A DNA stretch of 37,776 bases from an uncultured Pelagibacteraceae bacterium (GCA_902542855.1 CACBWE010000008.1:1-37776), one strand, 5' to 3'. Positions 1 to 9,737 are shown, counted from the stretch's first letter. The notes: generated by a model from the letters alone, not told the origin. Made by a program: numbers and translations.

Positions 1-218
1 CTCAAAAAGAGAGAGAAGATGAGGAAAATAGGCGAATGAAAGAATGGGAGAAAAAATTTGATGAAGAACAACGACTTAAAGAGGAGGAATTGGTTAGAAA
101 GTTTTATAGCAACGAAACTCCTGAACAAGAAAATAATCAGGATGGCGATAATTTAGAAACTAAAACTGATAACGAAAACTTAGAAAATAAAAACGATGAA
201 GATAATTTAAAGAATTAA
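1..218 (+). CDS. C-terminal fragment of an unknown, highly charged protein (5' end outside window)
   Basis: The reading frame is open from base 3 to a TAA at 216-218, so about 71 residues of a longer protein are visible; the ATG at 36 is probably internal. The segment is almost all Glu, Lys, Asp, Asn and Arg. Its last 25 residues contain an approximate repeat of the form DN-LE-K-DNE-N. It looks like a disordered or coiled-coil tail. I cannot assign a family. It runs convergently into the phosphomannomutase gene, the two stop codons overlapping by 4 bp. Confidence 0.6.
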   Translation, partial: QKEREDEENRRMKEWEKKFDEEQRLKEEELVRKFYSNETPEQENNQDGDNLETKTDNENLENKNDEDNLKN

Positions 219-1669
219 ATTTTCTGATCATAAGCGCCGACTTTACCTGTTTTTTGTAACAGATCGTCAATAAAATCAAAGATTTTTTTCTTTCTTTCAT
301 CTGAAGTTGGGCTTTCAGTAACAATAACTAAAGATGGTTTGTTTGAGGAAGCTCTTATAAGTCCCCAAGAACCATCTTCGAATGAAAACCTAACTCCATT
401 AACAGTTAAAATATCATCAATAACTTGGTCATCAATTTCAGTTTTATTTTCTTTTAAAATTTTAATTTGTTTAACTAGCTGTTCAACAACAATATACTTC
501 TCTTCGTCTTTGCAAAAAGGTGCCATTGTTGGTGTTTGAAACGTGCTAGGTAATTCACTAATTATTTCACTCATTTTTTTATTTTGATTATCTAATAAGT
601 GGCACACTTGAATTGCTGAATTTATCCCATCATCATAACCATATCCTAAAGGCTTATTAAAAAAGAAATGACCACTTTTTTCAAAGCCTGCTAATGCTTT
701 TTCGGTGTTTACTTTCCTTTTAATGTGAGAATGACCTGTTTTCCAATAAATTGTTTCACAATTGTTTTTTAACAAAATCTTATCTTTAGAGTATAAACCT
801 GTTGATTTTACATCTACTACAAATTTAGAATTTTTATGTTTACCTGATAAATTTCTAGCAATTAGAAGACCAATTTTATCTGAAAATATTTCATTACCAT
901 TATCGTCAATAATACCGACCCTATCTCCATCACCATCAAATCCAAACCCTATATCAGCATTATTTTCTTTTACTACTTTTGCTATTTCATGAAGCATTTC
1001 TAAATCTTCAGGATTTGGATTGTATTTAGGAAAATTCCAATCCAGGTTACAGTCCAACTCTATTACTTCACATCCAATACCTTTTAGAATATCTGGAGCA
1101 AAAACACCTGCTGTTCCATTCCCACAGGCCACTACAGCTTTAATTTTTTTCTTAATTTTGTTTTTACTAATTAAGTCATCTTTATAAATTAAATTAAAAT
1201 CTTTTATTTGTTTTTCACTACCTTCGCCTTTTATGAACTTTTCATTTAAGGTAATTTCTTTTAATTCTTGCATTTCTTCAGGCGCATGAGTTAATCCTTT
1301 TTTGATGCCCATTTTCACACCAGTCCAACCATTTTCATTATGACTTGCTGTAATCATAGCAACTGCATCGGCATCTAAATTGAATTGTGCGAAATAAACC
1401 ATTGGAGACAATGAAAGACCAATATCCTCTATGCTGCATCCTGTAGACATTAATCCTTTTTTAAGAGCAGTTTTTATTTCTTCACTGTAGGAACGGTAAT
1501 CATGACCTATGATAATTCTAGGATTTTTTATTTTTGTACGAATTTTTATTTGTGATCCTAAACCCTTACCAAGATTCTCTATACCAGCTAAATTTATGTC
1601 TTTTTCATACAACCATCGAGCGTCATATTCTCTGAAGCCAAATGGATCTATTTTTACGTTTTGATTCAT
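215..1669 (-). CDS. manB: Phosphomannomutase / phosphoglucomutase (ManB/AlgC type)
   Basis: 484 residues, a full-length alpha-D-phosphohexomutase. The catalytic phosphoserine loop TASHN is at residues 107-111 (Ser109) and the metal-binding DGDGDR loop at 245-250. A sugar-binding GFEKSGH segment and a C-terminal phosphate-binding RASSNKPSLV segment follow in the usual order. The enzyme interconverts mannose-6-P/mannose-1-P and often glucose-6-P/glucose-1-P, feeding nucleotide sugars for envelope polysaccharide. Substrate preference cannot be read from sequence, so AlgC-like dual specificity is possible. It is transcribed divergently from nrdA across a 180-bp spacer. The start is the ATG at 1667-1669; no strong ribosome-binding site is visible. 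Confidence 0.87.
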   Translation of the reverse strand: MNQNVKIDPFGFREYDARWLYEKDINLAGIENLGKGLGSQIKIRTKIKNPRIIIGHDYRSYSEEIKTALKKGLMSTGCSIEDIGLSLSPMVYFAQFNLDADAVAMITASHNENGWTGVKMGIKKGLTHAPEEMQELKEITLNEKFIKGEGSEKQIKDFNLIYKDDLISKNKIKKKIKAVVACGNGTAGVFAPDILKGIGCEVIELDCNLDWNFPKYNPNPEDLEMLHEIAKVVKENNADIGFGFDGDGDRVGIIDDNGNEIFSDKIGLLIARNLSGKHKNSKFVVDVKSTGLYSKDKILLKNNCETIYWKTGHSHIKRKVNTEKALAGFEKSGHFFFNKPLGYGYDDGINSAIQVCHLLDNQNKKMSEIISELPSTFQTPTMAPFCKDEEKYIVVEQLVKQIKILKENKTEIDDQVIDDILTVNGVRFSFEDGSWGLIRASSNKPSLVIVTESPTSDERKKKIFDFIDDLLQKTGKVGAYDQKI

Positions 1670-1771
1670 TACCTATTTTCTTACTCTTTTTTTGTTAATT
1701 TCTTGCAAAAAAATTTAATTTTTTCTTGATTATCATATTGTCGCGTTCTATAAATGTTCTGTTGTTAAAAT

Positions 1772-1841
1772 GTTTATATAGTATATTTACATCAAACGCC
1801 TACAACATATAGTTGTTTTCGTGCTAATAACAAAATATATT
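1772..1841 (+). promoter_or_regulatory. Probable NrdR double box overlapping the nrdA promoter
   Basis: Two copies of ATATAGT lie 31 bp apart (1776-1782 and 1807-1813). The second sits inside CAACATATAGTTG (1803-1815), whose outer four bases on each side form an inverted repeat. NrdR is known to bind paired AT-rich palindromes spaced about three helical turns apart upstream of nrd operons, and this fits spacing and core sequence. A candidate promoter overlaps the second box: -35 TTGTTT at 1813-1818, 17-bp spacer, -10 TATATT at 1836-1841. A repressor bound there would block RNA polymerase. The first box is less palindromic (GTTTATATAGTAT). NrdR itself is not in the window. Confidence 0.6.
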
Positions 1842-1849
1842 AAACTTTT

Positions 1850-3790
1850 ATGAATAAGATTCTTTCTCAAGCCCTTAAAAAAGCTGTCTCTGAATATAGC
1901 CCTGAAGTTAAACAAGTTTCAAAGATAAACAAACCAGATCTGTTCTCCCTAAGCAATGAAACAGAACTATTTCAAAATGACAAAGGCATTATAATTAAAA
2001 TTGATCGTTCTAGAGATGTAAATCTTACTGACTTTGGCAAAGCAACTTTAAAAGATAGATACCTTGGTTTAAATGAATCTTACCAAGATTTATTTGCAAG
2101 AGTAGCAAGCACGTATTCAGATGACAATTTACATGCTCAAAGAATTTATAATTACATTAGCAACCTTTGGTTCATGCCAGCAACACCAGTGTTATCAAAC
2201 GGTGGTACAAAAAGAGGACTACCTATTTCATGTTTTTTAAATGAAGCATCTGATAGCTTAGGAGGTATTCTTGATTTGTGGAGCGAGAATGTTTGGTTAG
2301 CAGCGAAGGGTGGAGGAATTGGAAGTTACTGGGGCAACCTAAGATCTATAGGTGAAAAAATAGGAAGAGTTGGAAAAACTTCTGGAATAATTCCTTTTAT
2401 AAAAGTTATGGATTCTTTAACAATGGCTATCAGCCAAGGATCATTAAGAAGAGGTTCTGCAGCATGTTATCTTCCAATAGATCATCCTGAGATAGAAGAA
2501 TTTATTGAAATGAGAAGACCTACTGGTGGTGATCCAAATAGAAAAGCATTAAATCTACACCATGGTGTTTTAGTTTCAGATGCGTTTATGAGAGCTGTAG
2601 AAACAGATGGACAATGGGCTTTAAAAAGTCCTGCTGATGGCAGTGTCCAACAAACTATTTCAGCAAGAAATTTATGGATAAGATTATTAACTGCAAGAAT
2701 TGAAACAGGTGAGCCATATATAATTTATATTGATACTGTCAACAGACAGATTCCTCAACATCACAAGTTAGCAAATCTTACTGTAAAAACTTCTAACCTA
2801 TGTAGCGAAATAACTTTACCGACTGGAATTGATAAAGATGGAAGAGATAGAACCGCAGTATGTTGTTTGTCCTCATTAAATTTAGAAAAATATGATGAAT
2901 GGAAAGATGATCCAGACATGATTAATGATGTTATGAGATTTTTGGATAATGTTTTATCTGACTTTATTAACAAAGCTCCTGACCAGTTTAAGGATGCAAA
3001 ATATTCCGCGGAAAGAGAAAGAAGCGTTGGATTAGGCGTAATGGGCTTTCATTCATTTTTACAAAAAAATAGAATTCCACTTGAATCGGTAATGGCAAAA
3101 TCATGGAACAAAAAAATATTTAAAAACATTCACGAAAAAGTAAACCAAGCTTCTAAAGATTTAGCTGAAGAAAGAGGCGCTTGTCCAGATGCAGCTGAGT
3201 ATGGTTATAAAGAAAGATTTTCAAATAAAACAGCAATTGCTCCAACAGCTTCAATCTCAATTATTTGTGGAGGTGCTTCACCTGGAGTAGAACCTATTGC
3301 TGCAAACAGCTATACACATAAAACTCTTTCAGGATCTTTTAATGTTAGAAATAGATACTTAGAAGAAATTCTTCAGTCGCATGGTAAAAATGATGATGAA
3401 ACATGGTCTACAATTACCACTAATCAGGGCTCAGTTAATCATCTAGATTTCCTAACTGATCTCGAAAAAGACGTATTTAAAACTGCATTTGAACTTAACC
3501 AAAATTGGATAATTGAATTAAGTGGTGACAGAACTCCATTTATTTCTCAGGCACAGTCAGTAAATTTATTTTTACCAGCAGATGTTCACAAGAAAGAACT
3601 ACACAAAATTCATTTTGATGCTTGGAGGAAAGGTTTAAAGAGCCTTTATTACTGTAGATCAAAATCAATTCAACGAGCTGAAAATATTAACGATGCTAAA
3701 TCAACAGATATTACAGCAAATGTTTATAAATCTAAAAATCAACAATCTAAAGAAGAGCCAGAGTACGAGGAGTGTCTATCATGTCAGTAG
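1850..3790 (+). CDS. nrdA: Class Ia ribonucleoside-diphosphate reductase, catalytic (alpha) subunit
   Basis: 646 residues. It reduces ribonucleoside diphosphates to deoxyribonucleotides using a radical delivered by NrdB. The active-site redox cysteines are Cys128 (PISCFLN) and Cys338 (CCLSSLNL). The thiyl-radical Cys318 lies in NLCSE, with Asn316 and Glu320 also in place. A C-terminal shuttle pair CLSC is at 642-645, one residue from the end. The protein is short for the family: core sequence begins near residue 60 and nothing before it resembles the N-terminal ATP-cone that carries the dATP overall-activity switch. The last codons overlap nrdB by 10 bp and contain its ribosome-binding site. 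Confidence 0.95.
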   Translation: MNKILSQALKKAVSEYSPEVKQVSKINKPDLFSLSNETELFQNDKGIIIKIDRSRDVNLTDFGKATLKDRYLGLNESYQDLFARVASTYSDDNLHAQRIYNYISNLWFMPATPVLSNGGTKRGLPISCFLNEASDSLGGILDLWSENVWLAAKGGGIGSYWGNLRSIGEKIGRVGKTSGIIPFIKVMDSLTMAISQGSLRRGSAACYLPIDHPEIEEFIEMRRPTGGDPNRKALNLHHGVLVSDAFMRAVETDGQWALKSPADGSVQQTISARNLWIRLLTARIETGEPYIIYIDTVNRQIPQHHKLANLTVKTSNLCSEITLPTGIDKDGRDRTAVCCLSSLNLEKYDEWKDDPDMINDVMRFLDNVLSDFINKAPDQFKDAKYSAERERSVGLGVMGFHSFLQKNRIPLESVMAKSWNKKIFKNIHEKVNQASKDLAEERGACPDAAEYGYKERFSNKTAIAPTASISIICGGASPGVEPIAANSYTHKTLSGSFNVRNRYLEEILQSHGKNDDETWSTITTNQGSVNHLDFLTDLEKDVFKTAFELNQNWIIELSGDRTPFISQAQSVNLFLPADVHKKELHKIHFDAWRKGLKSLYYCRSKSIQRAENINDAKSTDITANVYKSKNQQSKEEPEYEECLSCQ

Positions 3791-4788
3791 CAGAAAAAAT
3801 AAATAAAGAAATTATTCAACCAAAAAAAATGGGATTACTAGTTGAAAACCCTGTTTATAAACCTTTTAGATATCCTTGGTGCTATGATGCTTGGTTAACC
3901 CAGCAAAGAATTCATTGGTTACCAGAAGAAGTTCCTCTTGGAGATGATGTTAAAGACTGGCAAAAAAATCTTTCAGAACCAGAAAAAAATCTACTCACTC
4001 AAATTTTTAGGTTTTTTACTCAAGCTGATGTAGAGGTTAACAATTGTTATTTAAGACATTACACAACTGTATTTAAACCAACAGAGGTATTAATGATGAT
4101 GACGGCTTTCGCTGCAATGGAAACAGTCCATGTAGCTGCTTACTCTCATCTTTTAGATACAATTGGTATGCCTGAGTCAGAATATTCAGCTTTCATGAAA
4201 TACAAAGAGATGAAAGACAAGTACGATTACATGCAGGGTTTCAACGTAAATTCCAAAGAGGATATTGCAAAGACAGTTGCAGTGTTTAGTGCTTTTACAG
4301 AAGGATTACAGTTATTTGCAAGTTTTGCTATTTTGTTAAATTTTCCAAGACACAATAAAATGAAAGGAATGGGACAGATAGTTACTTGGTCTGTAAGAGA
4401 TGAAACACTTCATTGTAATTCTATGATCAGAATTTTTAAGGAGTTTATAAAAGAAAATCCTGAAATCTGGACACCTAAACTTAAAAAAGAACTTTATGAA
4501 GCTTGTAGAACAATTGTTGAGCATGAAGATGCTTTTATCGATTTAGCCTTTGAAATGGGTCCGATGGAAGGTTTAACTGCGCAAGAAGTTAAAGGTTACA
4601 TTAGGTTCATTGCGAATAGACGACTTATTCAATTAGGATTAGAGCCAATTTATGATATTCAAAAAAACCCACTAACTTGGCTTGATACAATGCTTAATGC
4701 AGTTGAGCATATGAATTTCTTCGAAGGTAGAGCGACCGAATATTCTAAAGCATCAACACAGGGTACTTGGGCAGAAGCTTTTAGTTAA
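3781..4788 (+). CDS. nrdB: Class Ia ribonucleotide reductase, radical-generating (beta) subunit
   Basis: 335 residues from the ATG at 3781. A GTG nine bases upstream is in frame, but the AGGAG at 3768-3772 lies 8 nt before the ATG and decides the start. The diiron ligands match the E. coli pattern and spacing: Asp83, Glu114 and His117 (METVH), Glu174, Glu208 and His211 (RDETLH). The radical tyrosine is Tyr121, four residues after the first His. These point to a conventional tyrosyl-radical diiron cofactor rather than a Phe-substituted class Ic site. No ATP-cone is fused to the N terminus. It overlaps nrdA and ends 5 bp from the convergent prpC; the inverted repeat AGTTAAA/TTTAACT (4783-4810) across that junction could be a weak shared terminator. 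Confidence 0.95.
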   Translation: MSVAEKINKEIIQPKKMGLLVENPVYKPFRYPWCYDAWLTQQRIHWLPEEVPLGDDVKDWQKNLSEPEKNLLTQIFRFFTQADVEVNNCYLRHYTTVFKPTEVLMMMTAFAAMETVHVAAYSHLLDTIGMPESEYSAFMKYKEMKDKYDYMQGFNVNSKEDIAKTVAVFSAFTEGLQLFASFAILLNFPRHNKMKGMGQIVTWSVRDETLHCNSMIRIFKEFIKENPEIWTPKLKKELYEACRTIVEHEDAFIDLAFEMGPMEGLTAQEVKGYIRFIANRRLIQLGLEPIYDIQKNPLTWLDTMLNAVEHMNFFEGRATEYSKASTQGTWAEAFS

Positions 4789-4793
4789 AAAAA

Positions 4794-5918
4794 TTATCTT
4801 TGATTTAACTGCATCACTTTTCGATGCTTGTTACCTTTGTAACTAGCTAAAGGTCTAATTAGTTTGTTAGCAGCATGTTGTTCCATTATGTGAGCGGACC
4901 AACCTGTTATTCTTGAAATCACAAATATTGGTGTAAAAAAATCGGTTTCAAATCCCATTAAATGATAAGTAGGTCCTGTAGGATAGTCTACATTAGGATA
5001 TATATTTTTTTCTTTTATCATTACCCTTTCAACAATATCGTAAATTTTCTCGAATTTTTTATCTTTCTTAATTTTTGCAACTTTTGCAAAATACTTCCTC
5101 ATGGTTGGAACTCTAGAATCACCTGATTTATAAACTCTATGTCCAAATCCCATTACCACTTCTTTATTTTTTAAGGCGTTATTTATCCATTTTAAGGCAT
5201 TTTCAGGCTTTTTAATTTTATTCATCATATGCATCACTTCTTCATTAGCTCCACCGTGAAGAGGGCCTTTTAAACTGGCGATTGCACCTGTTATTGCCCC
5301 ATGTATATCAGACAAACTGCTAGTGATTGTTCTTGCCGTAAATGTAGAAACATTAAAACTATGCTCAGCATAAAGAATTAGAGATACATCAAAAGCCTTA
5401 ACAATTTCTTTTTGAGGTACTTTTCCAAAACACATATAGAAAAAGTTTTCAGCAAAAGTTAAAGTTTTTTTTGGTTTAATAATTTTTTTTCCTTTCCTTA
5501 TTCTGTAAAAAGCAGCAAGCGCTGTAGGAGTTTTTGCAAAAATTCTTAGGGCTTTTCTCATATTTGCTTCAGGTGAAGAGTCGGTAGTCTCTTTATCTTC
5601 CAATCCCATTACACTTACAGCAGTCCTAGCTACATCCATCGGATGAGATTTTTTTGGCATATGCCTTATAATCTCATATAAATTTTTAGTTAACTCCCTA
5701 TGATTTCTTTCTTCTTTCTCAAATTTTCTAAGTTCAATAGTATTTGGTAAATCTTTATTTAAAATTAAATATGCAACCTCCTCAAATCTACAATACTCAC
5801 ATAAATCTTGAGCAGCATACCCCCTATAAGTAAGCGAATTAATCTCAGGCATTACTTTTGAAACCTCTGTTTCATCCACAACAATGCCCAGTAATCCCTT
5901 CTTGATATCATCACTCAT
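4794..5918 (-). CDS. prpC: 2-methylcitrate synthase (citrate synthase family)
   Basis: 374 residues. It condenses propionyl-CoA with oxaloacetate to give 2-methylcitrate, the first step of the methylcitrate cycle. Citrate-synthase catalytic residues are present: His221 (GPLHGGANE), His260 followed by Arg261 (GFGHRVYKSGDSR) and Asp311 (NVDYPTG). The length is typical of the short PrpC/type II group. Sequence alone separates PrpC from housekeeping citrate synthase poorly; the call rests mainly on position as the last gene of prpD-prpB-prpC. Its ATG overlaps the prpB stop by one base, so the two are translationally coupled. Confidence 0.88.
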   Translation of the reverse strand: MSDDIKKGLLGIVVDETEVSKVMPEINSLTYRGYAAQDLCEYCRFEEVAYLILNKDLPNTIELRKFEKEERNHRELTKNLYEIIRHMPKKSHPMDVARTAVSVMGLEDKETTDSSPEANMRKALRIFAKTPTALAAFYRIRKGKKIIKPKKTLTFAENFFYMCFGKVPQKEIVKAFDVSLILYAEHSFNVSTFTARTITSSLSDIHGAITGAIASLKGPLHGGANEEVMHMMNKIKKPENALKWINNALKNKEVVMGFGHRVYKSGDSRVPTMRKYFAKVAKIKKDKKFEKIYDIVERVMIKEKNIYPNVDYPTGPTYHLMGFETDFFTPIFVISRITGWSAHIMEQHAANKLIRPLASYKGNKHRKVMQLNQR

Positions 5919-6814
5919 TATTCATGTCCTTCTGTATTAAAATTATAAATTTTCTCATCCAATGAATTATATTTTTCATAATCAACTAATTCATAAAGTC
6001 TTTTTCTAGTTTGCATTTTATCTATAATATTGTTTTGATGTCCATTTGTATAAATGTCTCTCAATCCATCTTCAACATTTTTCATCGCTAATCTTTGTGT
6101 TGTTACTGGATAAATAACAATATTAAAGCCAAGATTTTCCAATTCTTTATAATTAAATAGTTTAGATTTACCAAATTCAGTCATGTTAGCCAAAAGATAA
6201 ACTGATAATTCTTTTCTAACTTTTTCAAAATCTTTTTCATCTTGTAATGCCTCAGGAAATATAATTTCTGCTCCAGCATCAATATATGCCTTACATCTTT
6301 CAATCATTTTATCAATTCCCTCAACACTATTGGCATCTGAACGTGCTATAATTTTAAAATTTTGATCTTTTTTAGCATCAACACATTCTTTAATTTTTTT
6401 AACCATAGCATCAGTTGATATAAGTTCTTTATTATCAAGATGCCCACATCTTTTTCTTTCTATTTGATCTTCCAAATGAACACCAGTTATTCCAAATTCT
6501 TCAAATGTTTCTATGGTTTCTTTACAAGATTTAAATCCTGTATCTATATCAACTATTGTTGGAAGATTTGTCACTCTAGAAATTAAATAAGATCTTGTAC
6601 TAACATCTTGAAGTGTTGTTAATCCAATATCGGGAAATCCAAGATCATTTGCCATTACTCCTCCGGAAACGTAAACCGCATCATATCCAATTTCTTCTAT
6701 TAATTTTGCAGTAAGAGGATTATAGGCACCAGGAACTCTTAATATTTTATTTAATTTTAATTTTTGATCAAAATCTAATCTTTTTTGACTTGGTTCTTTT
6801 TCCACAAAATGCAT
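5918..6814 (-). CDS. prpB: 2-methylisocitrate lyase
   Basis: 298 residues of the isocitrate lyase/PEP mutase superfamily. It cleaves 2-methylisocitrate to pyruvate and succinate, closing the methylcitrate cycle. The catalytic loop KRCGH is at 121-125 with Cys123. The metal-site segment DIDTGF (Asp89, Asp91) and the YVSGG strand near 48-52 fit PrpB, as does ANMTEFGKS later in the chain. Its ATG overlaps the prpD stop by one base and its stop overlaps the prpC start, so the three genes form one tight operon. Confidence 0.92.
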   Translation of the reverse strand: MHFVEKEPSQKRLDFDQKLKLNKILRVPGAYNPLTAKLIEEIGYDAVYVSGGVMANDLGFPDIGLTTLQDVSTRSYLISRVTNLPTIVDIDTGFKSCKETIETFEEFGITGVHLEDQIERKRCGHLDNKELISTDAMVKKIKECVDAKKDQNFKIIARSDANSVEGIDKMIERCKAYIDAGAEIIFPEALQDEKDFEKVRKELSVYLLANMTEFGKSKLFNYKELENLGFNIVIYPVTTQRLAMKNVEDGLRDIYTNGHQNNIIDKMQTRKRLYELVDYEKYNSLDEKIYNFNTEGHE

Positions 6815-8316
6815 TAAAAAATTCCTTTTTTATTATTTCTTTTTAATTTTCTTTTGTTTACCTCAATATTTAATTTATGAAGATGTCCTGATTTTAAATT
6901 TTTTAAATTTTGTACTGTTTTTAAAAAACGATCACTCTCTTTTTTATCTAAAATACCATCAGTTAAAGTTAAAAATTTGTTTATATAATTTTGTCTTTTA
7001 AATGGTCTAGCCCCATATGGATGCGCGTCTGCTCTATCTAGTTTCTCAGTTACTTTTTTTCCATTATTTAGTGTCACAACAACTTTAGCACCAAATGATT
7101 TATTTTTAGGGTTTGGGTCATGATATTTTTTTGTCCATTTCTTATCTTCATAAGTTTTAATTGATCTCCAAACTTTAATTGTGCTTTTTCTATTAGCTCT
7201 AGCTTTCGTATATGATTTCACATGATGCCAATCTCCGTCTTCTAATGCTACAGCAAATATGTACATTATAGAATGATCCAGTGTTTCTCTACTTGCTTTA
7301 GGATCCATTTTTTGTGGATCATTTGCACCTGTTCCAATAACATAATGAGTGTGATGACTTGTAAATATATCAATTTTTTTAATTTGATTTAAACTTGGAA
7401 TTTTTATTTTAAGCTTTTTCGCTAAATCTATTAATGCTTGTGATTGATATTCAGCCGAATATTCTTTTGTATATGTTTCCAAAATAGCTTTTTTACTTTC
7501 ACCTTTTTTTGGTAAAGGGACTTTATATTTTGCTTTTTTTCCATCTAATATTCTTGCAATTACACTATCTTCGCCCTCATATATTGGACTGGGAGCTCCT
7601 TCACCTCTCATAGCTCTATCAACTGCTTCAATAGCAAGTTTTCCAGCATGTGCAGGAGCGTAAGCCTTCCAACTTGAAATCTCTCCTTTTCTAGATTGTC
7701 TTGTAGATATTGTTGTATGTAGTGCTTGTTGAACAGCTTGATAAATTGTTTCAGTTTTTAATTTTAACATTGCTCCTAATCCAGCAGCTACACTTGGACC
7801 TAAGTGAGCAATGTGATCAACTTTATGCTTATGTAAACAAATTCCTTTAACTAAATTAACTTGAACTTCGTATGCAGTAATTATTCCTTTTAATAAATCC
7901 AACCCACTTTTTTTGTTTTGTTGTGCAACACTTATAAGTGGAGGTATGTTGTCACCAGGATGACTATAATCTGCAGCTAAAAAGGTGTCATGAAAGTCTA
8001 ACTCTCTAACAGCCGTCCCATTTGACCATGCTGCCCATTCACAATCAAATTTTAATCTTGAATTTACTCCAAATATAGTTGCTCCATTCTTTCTAGAATG
8101 TTTCAAAGCCATTTCTCTAGATGAGATTACTGGCTTTCTATTTAATGAAGCAAGAGCAACAGAAGCATTATCAATAATTCTATTGATAACCATTTCAACA
8201 GCAGCTTTATTTAATTTTGCATTATCACTGGCTATCTCAGCTATTTTCCAAGCAAGTTGTTTCTTCTTTGGAAGGTTGATTTTTGACGGATATACTTTAA
8301 CTGTGTGTAATAACAA
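6814..8316 (-). CDS. prpD: 2-methylcitrate dehydratase (MmgE/PrpD family)
   Basis: 500 residues. It dehydrates 2-methylcitrate to 2-methyl-cis-aconitate. The opening HTVKVYPSK...[15 protein letters not shown] and the later [20 protein letters not shown] segment are characteristic of PrpD. The start is a TTG at 8314-8316: an AGGAG (8322-8326 on this strand) sits 5 nt upstream, no ATG occurs in frame before an upstream stop, and the next in-frame ATG would remove more than 40 conserved residues. It leads the prpDBC operon. A 53-bp gap separates it from gph on the same strand, so read-through from gph is possible. Confidence 0.92.
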   Translation of the reverse strand: MLLHTVKVYPSKINLPKKKQLAWKIAEIASDNAKLNKAAVEMVINRIIDNASVALASLNRKPVISSREMALKHSRKNGATIFGVNSRLKFDCEWAAWSNGTAVRELDFHDTFLAADYSHPGDNIPPLISVAQQNKKSGLDLLKGIITAYEVQVNLVKGICLHKHKVDHIAHLGPSVAAGLGAMLKLKTETIYQAVQQALHTTISTRQSRKGEISSWKAYAPAHAGKLAIEAVDRAMRGEGAPSPIYEGEDSVIARILDGKKAKYKVPLPKKGESKKAILETYTKEYSAEYQSQALIDLAKKLKIKIPSLNQIKKIDIFTSHHTHYVIGTGANDPQKMDPKASRETLDHSIMYIFAVALEDGDWHHVKSYTKARANRKSTIKVWRSIKTYEDKKWTKKYHDPNPKNKSFGAKVVVTLNNGKKVTEKLDRADAHPYGARPFKRQNYINKFLTLTDGILDKKESDRFLKTVQNLKNLKSGHLHKLNIEVNKRKLKRNNKKGIF

Positions 8317-8369
8317 AATAACTCCTAATTTGTGATTTTGTTTTAATAGTTAAAATAAATTAATCAATA

Positions 8370-9053
8370 TTAAAGATATTTAGATATTATTTTCTCAATA
8401 CCTACAAAGTCTTTTATTAAGTGATTATGATAAATTTCATCAATATTTTTTTCAGTATATCCGTCTTCCAATAAGATAATTGGTATTTCAGCTGCCTTTG
8501 CAGCATTTGCATCAGTTTCACTATCACCTATCATTATCGATTTTTTTATATCTCCATCTAGTATTTCAACCACAGAGGTAAGATGTCTTGGATCTGGTTT
8601 ACAATAATCAAAAGTATCTGATCCAGCTACATATTCAAAATAATCATAAATGCCAATTTTTTTTAATAGATCATTTGATAATCGTTCTTGTTTATTTGTA
8701 CAAACACCCATGGATATACTTTGATCTTTGCACCAATTTAAAAATTCTTTTACACCTTTTATGAGGGTACTTTCATTTATTATATTCTTTCCATAAAAAT
8801 CAACAAATTCTGTTACCATTTCATTTTTTACCTTTTCATCATTTACTTTTCCAAATTCTTTTTTTGCCTGGCCCCATATAGATCTTCCAATCATTGCACC
8901 AGCACCCTTACCAACAAGATTTCTAATTTCTTCAGTTGATTTAGTTGGGTAGCCAAATTTCTTCATAACATGGTTATGAGCCCTCATTAGATCTGGAGCA
9001 GTATCAACTAATGTACCATCTAAATCGAATAAAATTGTAAATTTTTGTTTCAT
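8370..9053 (-). CDS. gph: Phosphoglycolate phosphatase-type HAD hydrolase
   Basis: 227 residues with complete HAD motifs: DLDGTLVDT (nucleophile Asp10, acid Asp12), GVCTNK with its Thr, the Lys in YCKPDPRH, and MIGDSETDANAA for Mg2+ binding. The cap domain and length fit the Gph/PGP group, which removes phosphate from 2-phosphoglycolate. Related phosphatases such as pyrophosphatase PpaX share these features, so the substrate is inferred. It lies upstream of prpDBC on the same strand and diverges from the glmU-like gene across 69 bp. Confidence 0.8.
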   Translation of the reverse strand: MKQKFTILFDLDGTLVDTAPDLMRAHNHVMKKFGYPTKSTEEIRNLVGKGAGAMIGRSIWGQAKKEFGKVNDEKVKNEMVTEFVDFYGKNIINESTLIKGVKEFLNWCKDQSISMGVCTNKQERLSNDLLKKIGIYDYFEYVAGSDTFDYCKPDPRHLTSVVEILDGDIKKSIMIGDSETDANAAKAAEIPIILLEDGYTEKNIDEIYHNHLIKDFVGIEKIISKYL

Positions 9054-9122
9054 TTTAAAAGTATTTTAAAGAAATAAATTGTGAATTAATCAATGTATAT
9101 ACTTAATGTAAATCAATTTTAA

Positions 9123-9734
9123 ATGAAAGTTTTAAATCAAAAAAAACTTAGAGAAAAATTTACGAAGGCAGGCGTAAAGATGATTGGTCCTGAAACCATT
9201 TTTTTTTCGAAAGATACCAAGATCGGAAATAATGTGACTATAGAACCTTATGTTGTTATTGGCTCTAAGGTAAAAATTGGGAATAACGTAATTATAAAAT
9301 CTTTTTCACATTTAGAGTCTTGTAAAATTGAAAATGAAGTTGAGATTGGCCCATATGCCAGAATAAGACCTAATACAATTTTAAAAGAAGGATCCAAAGT
9401 AGGTAATTTTGTAGAGATAAAAAAAAGTATTTTAGGAAATAAATCTAAAGTTAATCATTTATCTTATGTGGGAGATACTCAAATTGGAAGATCAGTAAAT
9501 ATTGGAGCTGGTACAATTACTTGTAATTATGATGGAGTTAAAAAGAATAAGACAAAAATTAAAGATAAAGTATTTATAGGTTCAAACTCTTCCTTAGTTG
9601 CTCCAGTTACATTAAATGAAGATAGCATTGTTGGAGCTGGATCAGTAATAACAAAGAATGTTAAAAAAAAATCTTTAGCAATAACAAGAACGCCACAATT
9701 AGAAGTTAAGAATTATAAAAGAAAGAAAAATTAA
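9123..9734 (+). CDS. glmU: Stand-alone GlmU C-terminal domain (glucosamine-1-phosphate N-acetyltransferase)
   Basis: 203 residues, all left-handed beta-helix hexapeptide repeats, aligning with the C-terminal half of GlmU (family about 450 residues). Acetyltransferase-site residues known from E. coli GlmU are conserved with constant offset: Arg82, Lys100, His112, Tyr115, Asn126 and Lys141. The [13 protein letters not shown] signature is intact. The N-terminal uridylyltransferase domain is missing and cannot be recovered upstream: a TAA directly precedes the ATG and gph lies there on the other strand. The protein should acetylate GlcN-1-P, while UDP-GlcNAc formation needs a separate enzyme. glmS follows after 3 bp, placing two hexosamine-pathway steps in one operon. 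Confidence 0.85.
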   Translation: MKVLNQKKLREKFTKAGVKMIGPETIFFSKDTKIGNNVTIEPYVVIGSKVKIGNNVIIKSFSHLESCKIENEVEIGPYARIRPNTILKEGSKVGNFVEIKKSILGNKSKVNHLSYVGDTQIGRSVNIGAGTITCNYDGVKKNKTKIKDKVFIGSNSSLVAPVTLNEDSIVGAGSVITKNVKKKSLAITRTPQLEVKNYKRKKN

Positions 9735-9737
9735 AAT

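Noticed and set aside
9700-9737. glmS ribozyme or riboswitch before glmS
   Set aside because: Only 3 bp separate glmS from the upstream gene.
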